From NCBI GenBank assembly GCA_035763625.1, contig DASUAS010000402.1:1-8860 (forward strand): DNA of 8,860 nucleotides, in the 5' to 3' direction. Both the position numbers and the translations under genes were made by a program. Under the pieces are notes generated by a model. That model was not told where the DNA came from and did no database searches. It saw only the letters and a list, made by a program, of their open reading frames with translations. Positions 1-6,844 of this stretch are shown in pieces. Numbering within the stretch: position 1 is the first letter of the stretch; every line of letters begins with the position of its first letter. The DNA comes from DASUAS01 sp035763625 (GTDB taxonomy: Bacteria > Actinomycetota > Acidimicrobiia > IMCC26256 > DASPTH01).

Positions 1-40
1 GGAACGGACGCGCGGGCCACAGCCCCGCCCGGTGCGCCCG

Positions 41-46
41 TAACCT
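41..46 (+). promoter_or_regulatory. Candidate -10 box (TAACCT) of a leaderless promoter
   Basis: TAACCT fits the actinobacterial -10 pattern TANNNT and ends 7 bases before the GTG at 54. That spacing would put the transcription start at or next to the start codon, giving a leaderless mRNA. No Shine-Dalgarno sequence is seen in bases 1-53, and no convincing -35 lies 17-18 bases upstream. The same arrangement occurs before the histidine kinase gene in this window. The spacing is seen directly; promoter activity is inferred. Confidence 0.45.
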
Positions 47-53
47 CGACCGG

Positions 54-593
54 GTGCCGACCGCCCGCGCGCGCCGCGCCCTCCTGGTGACGGGGGTGGT
101 GACGGCGGTCGTGGTCGTCCTCGCGCTGGTGGCGATCAACCTGCGGCTGTTCGTGTTCCCGGCATCGTCGACGCCCGCGCACGCCGACGCGATCGTGGTG
201 CTCGCCGGAGGCGACGGGGAACGGCTCGACAAGGGCCTCGAGCTCGTGCACGACGGCGTGGCGCGGAACCTGGTGGTGTCGACCGGTCCCGACGAGCTGT
301 GCGGCGCGCAGCACGACACCTTCACCGTGTACTGCTTCCTCCCGCACCCCGACGACACGCGGGGCGAGGCGGAGTCGATCGGGCACATCGCCGAGCAGCA
401 GGGGTGGCATCACCTCGTGCTGGTCACGTCCGACTACCACGCGACCCGCGCCCGCCTGCTGCTCGAGCGCTGCTTCCCCGGCACCGTCGACGTGACCGCG
501 GCCCACAGCGGCAAGGGTCCGTTCTTCCTGCTGTGGGCCATCGGTCACGAGTGGGGCGGGCTCATCGAGAGCGCGCTCCACCGCAGCTGCTGA
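54..593 (+). CDS. YdcF/SanA-like DUF218 family membrane-anchored protein
   Basis: A 179-residue protein of the DUF218 (YdcF/ElyC/SanA) family, whose members are linked to envelope maintenance without a settled biochemical activity. Residues 9-30 are a single hydrophobic N-terminal segment after a basic start (RARR), so the domain probably lies outside the membrane. The domain begins at ADAIVVLAGG (44-53). The conserved acidic/arginine region DTRGEAES (101-108) follows, then the strand-loop VLVTSDYHATRAR (122-134), typical of the family. The length suits compact actinobacterial members; E. coli YdcF is longer. Four cysteines (83, 94, 140, 179) could form disulfides if it is exported. The GTG start is chosen because it precedes the basic/hydrophobic segment and has a TANNNT box 7 bases upstream. 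The gene ends 6 bases from the convergent permease gene. The family call is firm, the molecular role unknown. Confidence 0.85.
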   Translation: MPTARARRALLVTGVVTAVVVVLALVAINLRLFVFPASSTPAHADAIVVLAGGDGERLDKGLELVHDGVARNLVVSTGPDELCGAQHDTFTVYCFLPHPDDTRGEAESIGHIAEQQGWHHLVLVTSDYHATRARLLLERCFPGTVDVTAAHSGKGPFFLLWAIGHEWGGLIESALHRSC

Positions 594-599
594 CGACGC

Positions 600-3134
600 T
601 CAGTCGCCCGCCAACGCCGAGAGCACCGGCATGCGAGCCGCCCGACGCGCCGGACGGACCGCGGCCACGACCCCGGCGAGCGCGCCGGCGAGCGCGATCA
701 CCAGCAGTCGACCGGCCGGTGCGGAGAACACATCGACGGGCACGTCGCCGGAGAAGCTCCGGGTCAGGCCCCACCCGACCAGCACACCGACGCCGATCCC
801 GCCGAGGGCACCGAAGCCCGCGATGATCACCGACTCCCAGCGCACCGTCGCCCGCAGCTGCGACCGGGTCAGGCCGACCGCGCGCAGCAGACCGAGCTCG
901 CGGGTGCGCTCGCGGAGCGAGAGCGACAGCGTGTTCGCTATGCCCATGAAGGCGATGAGGATCGCCAACGCGAGGAACACGTACACGATGGCGAGCAGGG
1001 TGTCGACCTGCGAGCTGAAGCTCGCGAGGTACTCGGACTGGTCCTGCACCTTCGGCGCGAACTCACCGGCGGTGACGCGGCGCACGACGGCGCGTCCCTG
1101 CTCGATCGACACGCCGTCGGCGAGGGTCACGAACACGCCGGTGAGCGCCGGCTGCTGCGTGTTCGCCGCCCACACCGCCTCCGGCACCACGACGTCGCCG
1201 AAGCTGACGTTGCGGTCGTACACCGCGCCGACCTGGAGGTCGACCTGGTTGCCGTCGCCGAAGCGCACCGGCACCGATTGCCCGACGCGCAACGCGTGCG
1301 CGTGGGCGAACTTCGACGACACCGCGACCCCAGTGGGGCCGACGTCGGCGAGCGTGCCGCGCGCGACGTGCAGGTCGATCACCCGGCCGAGCTCGCCCGG
1401 GTCGGCGGCGGTGACCTGCTGCACGCTGCCGTCGACGTCGGCGCGCGCGATCCCGAACCCGGTTGCGTCGCGAACCTCGGGCTGGGCCTCGAGCCGGCCG
1501 ACGACGCTCGGATCGATGCCGATCGCGCTCTGCGCGTTGTTCACCATGACCAGGTCGCCGCGGAAGTCGCGGCGGACGACGTCGCCGATCGACGCCTTGA
1601 TCGAGGCGCCCAGGACGGTGAACACGGTGACCACCGCCACGCCGACCATGAGTGCGGTCGCGGCGCCGGCCGTCGTGCGCGGGTTGCGCATCGCGTTGCG
1701 ACGCGCCAGCGAGCCCGTCGCCCCGCGCAACGCGGTGGCCGGGGTGCCGAGCAGCGCGCTCGTCGGTCGAGCCACCGCGGGGCCGAGCAGCACCAGACCG
1801 ATGAGCGTGACCACCGCACCCGGTCCCACCAGCGCGAACGATCCGGCGAGCGCGCCCGAGACGACGAGCGCCACCCCGGCGGCCAGTGCGACCACGCCCG
1901 ACCACGTGCGCATCCGCGACGGGCCGGTGACGTCCTCGGTGCCTTCCCGCATCGCGGCCAGCGGCCGCACCCGCGAGGCGCGCACCGCCGGGGCCAGGCT
2001 GGCCGGCACCGCGACCGCAACGCCGACTGCCGCCGCCAGCGCGAGCGCCGAGGGCTGGATCGCGAGCCCGGCCTCGGGGAGGCCGAAGCCGGCCGCGCCC
2101 ATCAGCGCATAGAGCCCGGCCGCGAGGCCGATGCCCGCGACCACGCCGACCACGGAGGCGACCACGCCCACGACGAGCCCTTGGGTCGCCGCCGACACGA
2201 GAACCTGGCGGCGCGACGCTCCGATGGCCCGCAGCAACGCCGACTCGCGCGTACGTTGCGCGGTCACCATCGAGAACGCGTTGTAGATGCTGAACGCGGC
2301 CACCAGCAGCGCGACTGCGGCGAACACCAGCAGCACCGTCTCGAAGAAGCCGACGAACGAGCTGTTCACGTCGTCCTGCTGCTCGGCGGTCAGCTGGTGG
2401 CCGGTGATGGCGGTGACGCCCGCGGGCAGTGCGGGTCGGAGCCGCTCGACGAGCGCGTGCTGGGAGACGCCGGGTTCGCCGCGCACCAGGACCCCGGTGA
2501 GCTCGTCGCGTCCACCGAGCAAGAGGCGCTGCGCCTCCTGCGTGGTGAACGCCGCGAAGCTCGTCCCCGCCATGCTGTCGGAGTCGCCGAACGCGGCGAT
2601 GCCGACGACGGTGACCTTCACGGGCTGCGGGACGAGCACGGTCGTCGGGTCGCCCACGTGGAGGTCACCGGTCTCGGCCGAGGCCCGGTCGATCACCACT
2701 TCACCGGGGGCCGCGGGCGCCCGCCCGGCGACGACGTGCCACGGGTTGAGCCCCGGGGTGGTGACCCAGTTGGAGCCGCGCAGCGGCGGGCCGTTGCCGC
2801 CGATGCGGTCGCCGTCGGCGCCGACGAGCTGCGCCTTGCCCTCGACCAGCGGTGCAGTGCCGGTGACGCCGGGCGCGCCCGCGATCTGGGATGCGAGCGC
2901 CGCGGGGATGGCGGCCTGTTGGGTCTCGCCGTCGACGGTCATGCGGTGTTCGCTGCGGACGAGCGCACCGGTGCCGCGGTTCGCTTCGGTGAAGAGCGTC
3001 CCGAAGCTGTCGCGCACCGTGTCGCCGAGCACGAGGGTGCCGGCGAGGAACGCCACGCCCACGAGCACCGCGGTGAACATGCCGAGGAGCCGCCGCTTGC
3101 GAGTCCACAGGTCGTTGAGGGTGATGCTGGTCAT
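600..3134 (-). CDS. ABC transporter permease, MacB/FtsX type with two FtsX domains
   Basis: An 844-residue permease, partner of the ATPase gene directly upstream. Numbering is from the ATG at 3134. A first membrane helix (about 17-38) is followed by an extracytoplasmic MacB_PCD-like domain (about 39-255). A first FtsX domain has three helices (about 262-385) and the coupling motif RTRESALLRAIGASRRQ (294-310). Two hydrophobic segments follow (about 411-454), then a seventh helix (about 490-510), a second periplasmic-type domain and a second FtsX domain (about 709-830) with RTRELGLLRAVGLTRSQ (743-759). That gives about ten membrane segments, the layout of duplicated FtsX permeases, unlike four-helix MacB. 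An in-frame TTG at 3143 would add three residues, but a GGAGG lies 9 bases before the ATG and abuts the TTG, so ATG is preferred. The substrate cannot be told; lipid, lipoprotein or peptide export or mechanotransmission is inferred from the family. Confidence 0.93.
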   Translation of the reverse strand: MTSITLNDLWTRKRRLLGMFTAVLVGVAFLAGTLVLGDTVRDSFGTLFTEANRGTGALVRSEHRMTVDGETQQAAIPAALASQIAGAPGVTGTAPLVEGKAQLVGADGDRIGGNGPPLRGSNWVTTPGLNPWHVVAGRAPAAPGEVVIDRASAETGDLHVGDPTTVLVPQPVKVTVVGIAAFGDSDSMAGTSFAAFTTQEAQRLLLGGRDELTGVLVRGEPGVSQHALVERLRPALPAGVTAITGHQLTAEQQDDVNSSFVGFFETVLLVFAAVALLVAAFSIYNAFSMVTAQRTRESALLRAIGASRRQVLVSAATQGLVVGVVASVVGVVAGIGLAAGLYALMGAAGFGLPEAGLAIQPSALALAAAVGVAVAVPASLAPAVRASRVRPLAAMREGTEDVTGPSRMRTWSGVVALAAGVALVVSGALAGSFALVGPGAVVTLIGLVLLGPAVARPTSALLGTPATALRGATGSLARRNAMRNPRTTAGAATALMVGVAVVTVFTVLGASIKASIGDVVRRDFRGDLVMVNNAQSAIGIDPSVVGRLEAQPEVRDATGFGIARADVDGSVQQVTAADPGELGRVIDLHVARGTLADVGPTGVAVSSKFAHAHALRVGQSVPVRFGDGNQVDLQVGAVYDRNVSFGDVVVPEAVWAANTQQPALTGVFVTLADGVSIEQGRAVVRRVTAGEFAPKVQDQSEYLASFSSQVDTLLAIVYVFLALAILIAFMGIANTLSLSLRERTRELGLLRAVGLTRSQLRATVRWESVIIAGFGALGGIGVGVLVGWGLTRSFSGDVPVDVFSAPAGRLLVIALAGALAGVVAAVRPARRAARMPVLSALAGD

Positions 3135-3139
3135 GTCGC

Positions 3140-3907
3140 TCAACCTCCGAAGGCCTTCATGCGCTCGAGCACAAGGTCGGTGGTGGGCGCGGGCATGACG
3201 TCGACGACGCGACCGTCGGCGAGGAACACGACCTCGTCGGCGTAGCTGGCCGCGTTCGGGTCGTGCGTGACCATCACGATCGTCTGGCGGTACGTGTCGA
3301 CCGCCTCACGCAGGAACCGCAGCACGTCGGCTCCGGACCGCGAGTCGAGGTTGCCGGTGGGCTCGTCGGCGAAGATCACCGCCGGCCGGGCGACGAGCGC
3401 GCGCGCGACGGCGACGCGCTGCTGCTGGCCGCCGGAGAGCTCGGCTGGGCGGTGACGCAACCGGTCGTGCAGCCCGGTGATCTGCACGACGGTGTCGAAC
3501 CACCGCCGGTCGACCTTGCGCCCCGCGAGGATGCTCGGCAGCTCGATGTTCTCGCGCGCGCTGAGCGTGGGCACGAGGTTGAACGACTGGAAGACGAACC
3601 CGAGCTGGTCCCGGCGCAGCTGCGTGAGCTTGCGGTCGGAGAGGCGGGCGAGGTCGACGCCGTGCACGAGCACCGCGCCCGAGGTGGGCACGTCGAGGCC
3701 GGCGAGCAGGTGCATCAGCGTCGACTTCCCCGAACCCGACGGGCCCATGACCGCGGTGAAGCGGCCCGCCTCGATGTCGAGGCTGACCCCGGTGAGGGCG
3801 TGGACCGTGGCATCGCCGCGCCCGTAGGTCTTGACGAGCTCGCGGGCGCTGACGACCGCCCGCGAGCCCGTCGAGGTGGAGGGAGGTAGGTGAGTGGTGA
3901 CGGCCAT
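3140..3907 (-). CDS. ABC transporter ATP-binding protein, MacB/LolD type
   Basis: A 255-residue cytoplasmic ATPase that should power the permease encoded immediately downstream. All nucleotide-binding motifs are intact: Walker A GPSGSGKS (55-62), Q-loop Gln107 in FVFQSFNLVPTLSARENI, signature LSGGQQQR (157-164), Walker B VIFADEP (177-183), and switch His215 in VMVTHD. The FNL-PTL-A-ENI stretch after the Q-loop and the ADEPTGNLDS D-loop are characteristic of the MacB/LolD/FtsE/BceA group. The first 15 or so residues, rich in Pro/Ser/Thr, precede the conserved core and are probably flexible. The ATG is supported by AGGAG 6 bases upstream. The stop TGA lies 5 bases before the preferred permease ATG, so the two are translationally coupled. 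A 140-base gap separates this gene from the upstream DUF4097 gene. Confidence 0.95.
   Translation of the reverse strand: MAVTTHLPPSTSTGSRAVVSARELVKTYGRGDATVHALTGVSLDIEAGRFTAVMGPSGSGKSTLMHLLAGLDVPTSGAVLVHGVDLARLSDRKLTQLRRDQLGFVFQSFNLVPTLSARENIELPSILAGRKVDRRWFDTVVQITGLHDRLRHRPAELSGGQQQRVAVARALVARPAVIFADEPTGNLDSRSGADVLRFLREAVDTYRQTIVMVTHDPNAASYADEVVFLADGRVVDVMPAPTTDLVLERMKAFGG
3144..3148 (-). promoter_or_regulatory. Ribosome binding site of the permease gene (GGAGG)
   Basis: GGAGG on the minus strand lies within the last codons of the ATPase gene. It is 9 bases from the ATG at 3134 but directly touches the alternative TTG at 3143. This spacing decides the permease start in favour of ATG and indicates translational coupling of ATPase and permease. 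Confidence 0.7.
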
Positions 3908-3913
3908 GGGGGG

Positions 3914-3918
3914 CTCCT
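3914..3918 (-). promoter_or_regulatory. Ribosome binding site of the ABC ATPase gene (AGGAG)
   Basis: AGGAG on the minus strand is followed by six C residues and then the ATG at 3907. It is one of the clearest Shine-Dalgarno sequences in the window. It supports the chosen ATPase start and a real 5' untranslated leader, unlike the apparently leaderless kinase and YdcF-like genes. Confidence 0.7.
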
Positions 3919-4004
3919 GTCCGAGGAAGTTCGACCGCAGTCGACGGTACGGAGATGCCGCCCTCGGATCGATGGAGCAGCCGGGCGTCTCGTGGGTGGG
4001 GACA

Positions 4005-4025
4005 GCCCCCGGTCAACGCGGGGGC
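4005..4025 (-). terminator. GC-rich hairpin between the DUF4097 and ABC ATPase genes (possible terminator or attenuator)
   Basis: A perfect 7-bp stem, GCCCCCG (4005-4011) with CGGGGGC (4019-4025), encloses a 7-base loop. It starts 23 bases after the DUF4097 stop codon on the minus strand. No U-tract follows (TGTCCCC instead), so it is not a canonical intrinsic terminator. The arm at 4006-4009 can alternatively pair with GGGG at 3998-4001 in a smaller 4-bp hairpin, so the two folds exclude each other. In a genome this GC-rich such stems arise by chance. The rest of the 140-base gap (3908-4047) shows only the ATPase ribosome binding site and no clear promoter: a TTGACC at 4016-4011 has no good -10 at 17-18 bases. 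Confidence 0.3.
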
Positions 4026-4047
4026 GCGCCCGACGATCGGGAGCGCG

Positions 4048-4794
4048 TCAGCGCGCCCCGTAGCGCACGGTCACGTCGCCGTGCGCGGTCGACAGGTCGA
4101 GGACGCGCGACGACGCCGCGTCGCTGCGCACCGCGTTCTTCGTGTCACCGTGGTCGGTCGAGAGCTCCACCCGGTAGCTGTCGGCGGTGTGCGGCACGAT
4201 CGCGGTGACGTCGCCATGTGTCGACGACGCCCTGACGCGCTGGGGCGCGGCCGCGAACTGCAGTCGCACCGAGCCGTGGTCGGTGTCGGCGTCGACCCGG
4301 GTGCTGCGCAGGTGGCTGGCGACGAGGTCGCCGTGCTGGGAGGCGAGGTGCACCGGGCCGGTGACGCCGGCGACCGACACCGAGCCGCTCCCCGACCAGA
4401 GCTTCACCTCCACGTCACGCGGCACCCGCACGGTGTACGACGCGGTGCACCAGTAGGCGACGGGGACGGCGCAGCTGGCGTCGACGACGAGCCGGTCGCC
4501 ACGCCGCCGTTCCGAGTGGTCGGTCCCGCCGAGGCCGTTGCTGATGTAGCCCCGTACGGAGATGTCGTCGCGGTCGGAGGCGATCACCCTCACCGACCCG
4601 CGGTCGGTCGAGACGTCGACGGTCGTGACGCCGGCCGCCGGGAACGTGCGCACCACGCGGCTTTCGCTGTGCGCGAGCAGGTTCACCACGCTGAACGTGC
4701 CCCACACCAGCGCGGCCAGCACGAGCAGCGAGGCGAGGATGCGCCAGGCGGGACGACCCCGCGCTCGGGTGCGGGGCAGCGCGACCGCGGTCAC
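4048..4794 (-). CDS. Membrane-anchored DUF4097 (adhesin-like beta-repeat) protein
   Basis: A 248-residue protein with a basic N-terminus (PRTRARGRP), one membrane helix (about 19-41), and an outward domain of DUF4097 type. That domain is built from short beta-strand repeats of pattern S/T-x-H/R/S-G-D/S-V: STDRGSV (62-68), SGSGSV (134-139), SQHGDL (152-157), TDHGSV (171-176), STHGDV (191-196), STDHGDT (212-218) and STAHGDV (235-241). The repeats predict a right-handed beta-solenoid. Cys108 and Cys116 may form a disulfide. Family members are commonly encoded beside two-component or anti-sigma genes; no enzymatic role is established. The GTG at 4794 overlaps the response regulator stop by 4 bases (GTGA), a coupling arrangement. 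A GTG at 4806 would add four residues. The position suggests an accessory sensor or effector of the two-component system, which is inference. Confidence 0.85.
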   Translation of the reverse strand: MTAVALPRTRARGRPAWRILASLLVLAALVWGTFSVVNLLAHSESRVVRTFPAAGVTTVDVSTDRGSVRVIASDRDDISVRGYISNGLGGTDHSERRRGDRLVVDASCAVPVAYWCTASYTVRVPRDVEVKLWSGSGSVSVAGVTGPVHLASQHGDLVASHLRSTRVDADTDHGSVRLQFAAAPQRVRASSTHGDVTAIVPHTADSYRVELSTDHGDTKNAVRSDAASSRVLDLSTAHGDVTVRYGAR

Positions 4795-5465
4795 GACTCC
4801 AACCACCGGAGTACGGCCAGCACCCGCCGATGGTCCTCGGGCGCGGGCGGCAGATCGAGCTTGGTGAAGATGTTGCTGACGTGCTTCTCGACCGCGCCGT
4901 CGCTCACCACGAGGCTCTGCGCGATGGCCGCGTTCGAGCGCCCTTCGGCCATCAGCGAGAGCACGGTCCGTTCGCGGGGTGTCAGGCGGTCGAGCGGATC
5001 GCGCTGGCGGGCCCGGGCGAGCAGCTGCGTGACCACCTCGGGGTCGAGCACGGTGCCGCCCGCGCCGACCCGCCGCAGCGCGTCGACGAAGTCGCGCACG
5101 TCGGCGACGCGGTCCTTGAGCAGGTAGCCGACGCCACCCACGCTGGCCGCGCCGGAGACGTCGCCGGAGATGAGCTCGGTGGCGTACCGCTCCTCGACGT
5201 ACTGCGAGAGCACGAGGATGCCGATCTCGGGCCACTGCTCGCGGATGCGCACCGCGGCCCGCACGCCCTCGTCGGTGAACGTCGGCGGCATGCGCACGTC
5301 GAGCACGACGAGGTCGGGCCGGTCGTCGGCGAGCGCCTCCTCGAGCGCGGCGACGAGCGAGTCGGCGTCTCCATGCCCCGCGACCACGTCCTCGCCGGCG
5401 TCGACGAGGAGACGGGTGATCCCCTCGCGCAACAGCACCGAGTCCTCGGCGATCATCACTCGCAC
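4791..5465 (-). CDS. NarL/LuxR-family response regulator
   Basis: A 224-residue DNA-binding response regulator, partner of the overlapping histidine kinase. The receiver domain (1 to about 120) has the acidic pocket Glu7/Asp8, phosphoacceptor Asp56 in VVLDVRMPP, the switch residue Ser87 in VLSQY and the conserved Lys117 in YLLKDRV. After a linker, the LuxR-type helix-turn-helix (about 158-205) carries LTPRER (161-166), GRSNAAIAQSL (175-185) and the recognition helix region VSDGAVEKHVSNIFTKLDL (187-205). All phosphorylation residues are intact, so it should be phosphorylation-controlled. The GTG at 5465 gives the usual MRVxIAEDS start and overlaps the kinase stop by 10 bases. GTG at 5459 and ATG at 5456 are in-frame alternatives. 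The likely target is its own operon, through the inverted repeat at 6785-6802; that is inference. Confidence 0.95.
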   Translation of the reverse strand: MRVMIAEDSVLLREGITRLLVDAGEDVVAGHGDADSLVAALEEALADDRPDLVVLDVRMPPTFTDEGVRAAVRIREQWPEIGILVLSQYVEERYATELISGDVSGAASVGGVGYLLKDRVADVRDFVDALRRVGAGGTVLDPEVVTQLLARARQRDPLDRLTPRERTVLSLMAEGRSNAAIAQSLVVSDGAVEKHVSNIFTKLDLPPAPEDHRRVLAVLRWLES

Positions 5466-6727
5466 GGCAGCACCGCCCGCAGGATCGTGGGACCGCCGGG
5501 CGGGCTGTCCAGGTGGATGGAACCGCCCAACGAGGCGGCGCGCTCGCGCAGACCGGCGAGGCCGGTGCCATCGGTGTCGAGTGCGCCGTCGGTCGCGCCG
5601 CCGTCGCCGTTGTCGCGGACCTCGACGACGAGCGTCTCGTCGACGCGCACCAGTGACACGGCCGCGTTCGTGGCGTGCGAGTGCCGGGCCACGTTGGTGA
5701 GCGCCTCCGACACCACGAAGTACGCCGCGCTCTCGACCTCGGGCGACGGGCGCGGATCGACGCTCACCTCCAACGAGACGGGGATGGGCGCGCGGGCCAC
5801 AACGCCCGACAGCGCCGCGTCGAGCCCGCGGTCCTCGAGGATCACCGGGTGGATGCCACGGACGAGGTCGCGCAGCTCCTGGAGCGCGGCCTTCGCCTCC
5901 TCGTGGGCATGCACGACGCGGGCGCGGATCGCCTCCTTGTCCTCGTCGTCGAAGTGCTCCCGCGTCGTGCCCAGCTCCATGGCCAGGCTGACCAGGCGTT
6001 GCTGCGCGCCGTCGTGCAGGTCGCGCTCGATGCGCCGTCGCTCGGCTTCGGCGCTGTCGACGGCGGCGACGCGGCCGCTCTCGGCCGCGCGGACCCGAGC
6101 CTCCTGCAGCGCGCGCTCGTCGGGACCGAGGAACCACGAGCACGTGACCACGTTCAGCCGTCCCAGCACGACCGTGACCCACGGCGCGAACAGGACCACA
6201 CCGACCAGTCCGGCCAGTGCGACCAACCACGCGTCACCACCCTGGCCGACGTCGAAGAAGAAGAACTTGGCCGTGTCGCCGGGGAGCGCGGTCACGTAGA
6301 GCGGGAGCAGGAGCAGCGCGAGCGAGCCACACCACGCCGCCGTCGCCAGCACGACGTTGAGCACGCCGAGGGGGAGCAGGAGCAGGCAGTAGCCCACCTC
6401 CTTCCAGCGCGCGCCGGAACGCGCCCGCTCGAGCACTCGCCGCCACCACGTCGTGGCCTGCAACGGCGGGATTGGGTCGAGCAGCTGCACGCCGAGCAGT
6501 GCCGCGGCCCGGGAGCGTTCGAGGTGGCCGAAGCCACGGCTCACGACCATGAGCAGCCAGAACATCGCGATGGCGCCGACCACGGTGACGAGCAGACCCA
6601 AGGTGGTGGCCAGCAGCGCGATCACGACGCTGAACGTGATCGCGCCGATCACGACGTCGGTCACGAGGTGGCAGAGCGTCCACCAGGTCGCCGGATGTCG
6701 CCAGGGAGAGAAGACACGCCCGAGCAC
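5456..6727 (-). CDS. Sensor histidine kinase (HisKA_3 type) with membrane sensor domain
   Basis: A 423-residue sensor kinase. The N-terminal half (about 15-190) holds four hydrophobic stretches (about 24-62 as one pair, 112-148 as a second region, 166-190 last) with a short charged region between. It resembles the putative sensor domain (PF13796 type) of actinobacterial kinases and has no large extracellular domain, so sensing is probably within the membrane. After a linker helix comes the HisKA_3 box ERDLHDGAQQRL (234-245) with phosphoacceptor His238. The ATPase domain has its N-box Asn345 in EALTNVARHS, G1 DNGDGG (372-377) and G2 GTGLAGLRER (387-396). It should phosphorylate Asp56 of the overlapping regulator. 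GTG at 6727 is the first possible start: an in-frame TAG lies four codons upstream, at 6739-6737. It opens the minus-strand block and appears leaderless. Confidence 0.95.
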   Translation of the reverse strand: MLGRVFSPWRHPATWWTLCHLVTDVVIGAITFSVVIALLATTLGLLVTVVGAIAMFWLLMVVSRGFGHLERSRAAALLGVQLLDPIPPLQATTWWRRVLERARSGARWKEVGYCLLLLPLGVLNVVLATAAWCGSLALLLLPLYVTALPGDTAKFFFFDVGQGGDAWLVALAGLVGVVLFAPWVTVVLGRLNVVTCSWFLGPDERALQEARVRAAESGRVAAVDSAEAERRRIERDLHDGAQQRLVSLAMELGTTREHFDDEDKEAIRARVVHAHEEAKAALQELRDLVRGIHPVILEDRGLDAALSGVVARAPIPVSLEVSVDPRPSPEVESAAYFVVSEALTNVARHSHATNAAVSLVRVDETLVVEVRDNGDGGATDGALDTDGTGLAGLRERAASLGGSIHLDSPPGGPTILRAVLPCE

Positions 6728-6733
6728 GCTGTC

Positions 6734-6739
6734 ACGCTA
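6734..6739 (-). promoter_or_regulatory. Candidate -10 box (TAGCGT) of the kinase operon
   Basis: TAGCGT on the minus strand matches TANNNT and ends 6 bases before the GTG start of the kinase. This is the spacing of leaderless actinobacterial transcripts. There is no Shine-Dalgarno sequence between it and the start. The hexamer 17 bases upstream (TGGCTC) is a poor -35, which would suit an activated promoter. The inverted repeat at 6785-6802 lies about 45 bases upstream of this box. Confidence 0.5.
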
Positions 6740-6784
6740 ACGACGGCACCACACGCGAGCCATGGAGTGGCCACGACAACGCGC

Positions 6785-6802
6785 GGTAGGGCTCTCCCTA
6801 CC
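6785..6802. promoter_or_regulatory. Perfect inverted repeat GGTAGGG-CTCT-CCCTACC, candidate operator
   Basis: Two 7-bp arms, perfectly complementary around a 4-base spacer, lie in the 117-base divergent region between the kinase (start 6727) and gluconokinase (start 6845). It is the only such element seen in the intergenic DNA of this window. Its centre is 67 bases upstream of the kinase start and about 51 bases upstream of the gluconokinase start. Dimeric NarL/LuxR regulators bind inverted repeats of this size upstream of the -35 region when activating. The regulator encoded two genes on is therefore the most likely ligand. Binding is inferred from position and symmetry only. Confidence 0.55.
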
Positions 6803-6844
6803 TCCACCCCTGCGGCTGGGCGACCGACGTGGGAACCTGAGGGC

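Noticed and set aside
1278..3245. A 655-codon open frame on the plus strand
   Set aside because: It is antisense to the permease. Its translation is Arg/Ala/His/Asp-rich with no domain motifs, as expected from the opposite strand of GC-rich coding DNA, while the minus-strand frame has clear FtsX motifs and membrane helices.
3944..3949. TACCGT on the minus strand as a possible -10 for the ABC ATPase gene
   Set aside because: It matches TANNNT but has no plausible -35 at 17-18 bases, and such hexamers are frequent by chance. A separate ABC promoter remains possible but is not supported.
4795..5571. Extension of the DUF4097 frame upstream to give a 507-residue protein
   Set aside because: The extra part lies in another frame over the response regulator and is Arg/Ala-rich shadow sequence. 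The GTG overlapping the regulator stop gives a sensible membrane-anchored protein.
5466..6230. Extension of the response regulator frame upstream of its start
   Set aside because: It is an out-of-frame read of the kinase gene; the receiver domain begins right at the GTG at 5465.
4830..6299. A 489-codon plus-strand open frame
   Set aside because: It is a shadow of the regulator and kinase genes, with no motifs and skewed composition.
5675..6844. Long in-frame extension of gluconokinase upstream of 6845
   Set aside because: This part is antisense to the histidine kinase, low in recognisable motifs, and would put hundreds of residues before the P-loop, unlike any gluconokinase. The GTG at 6845 gives the normal length.
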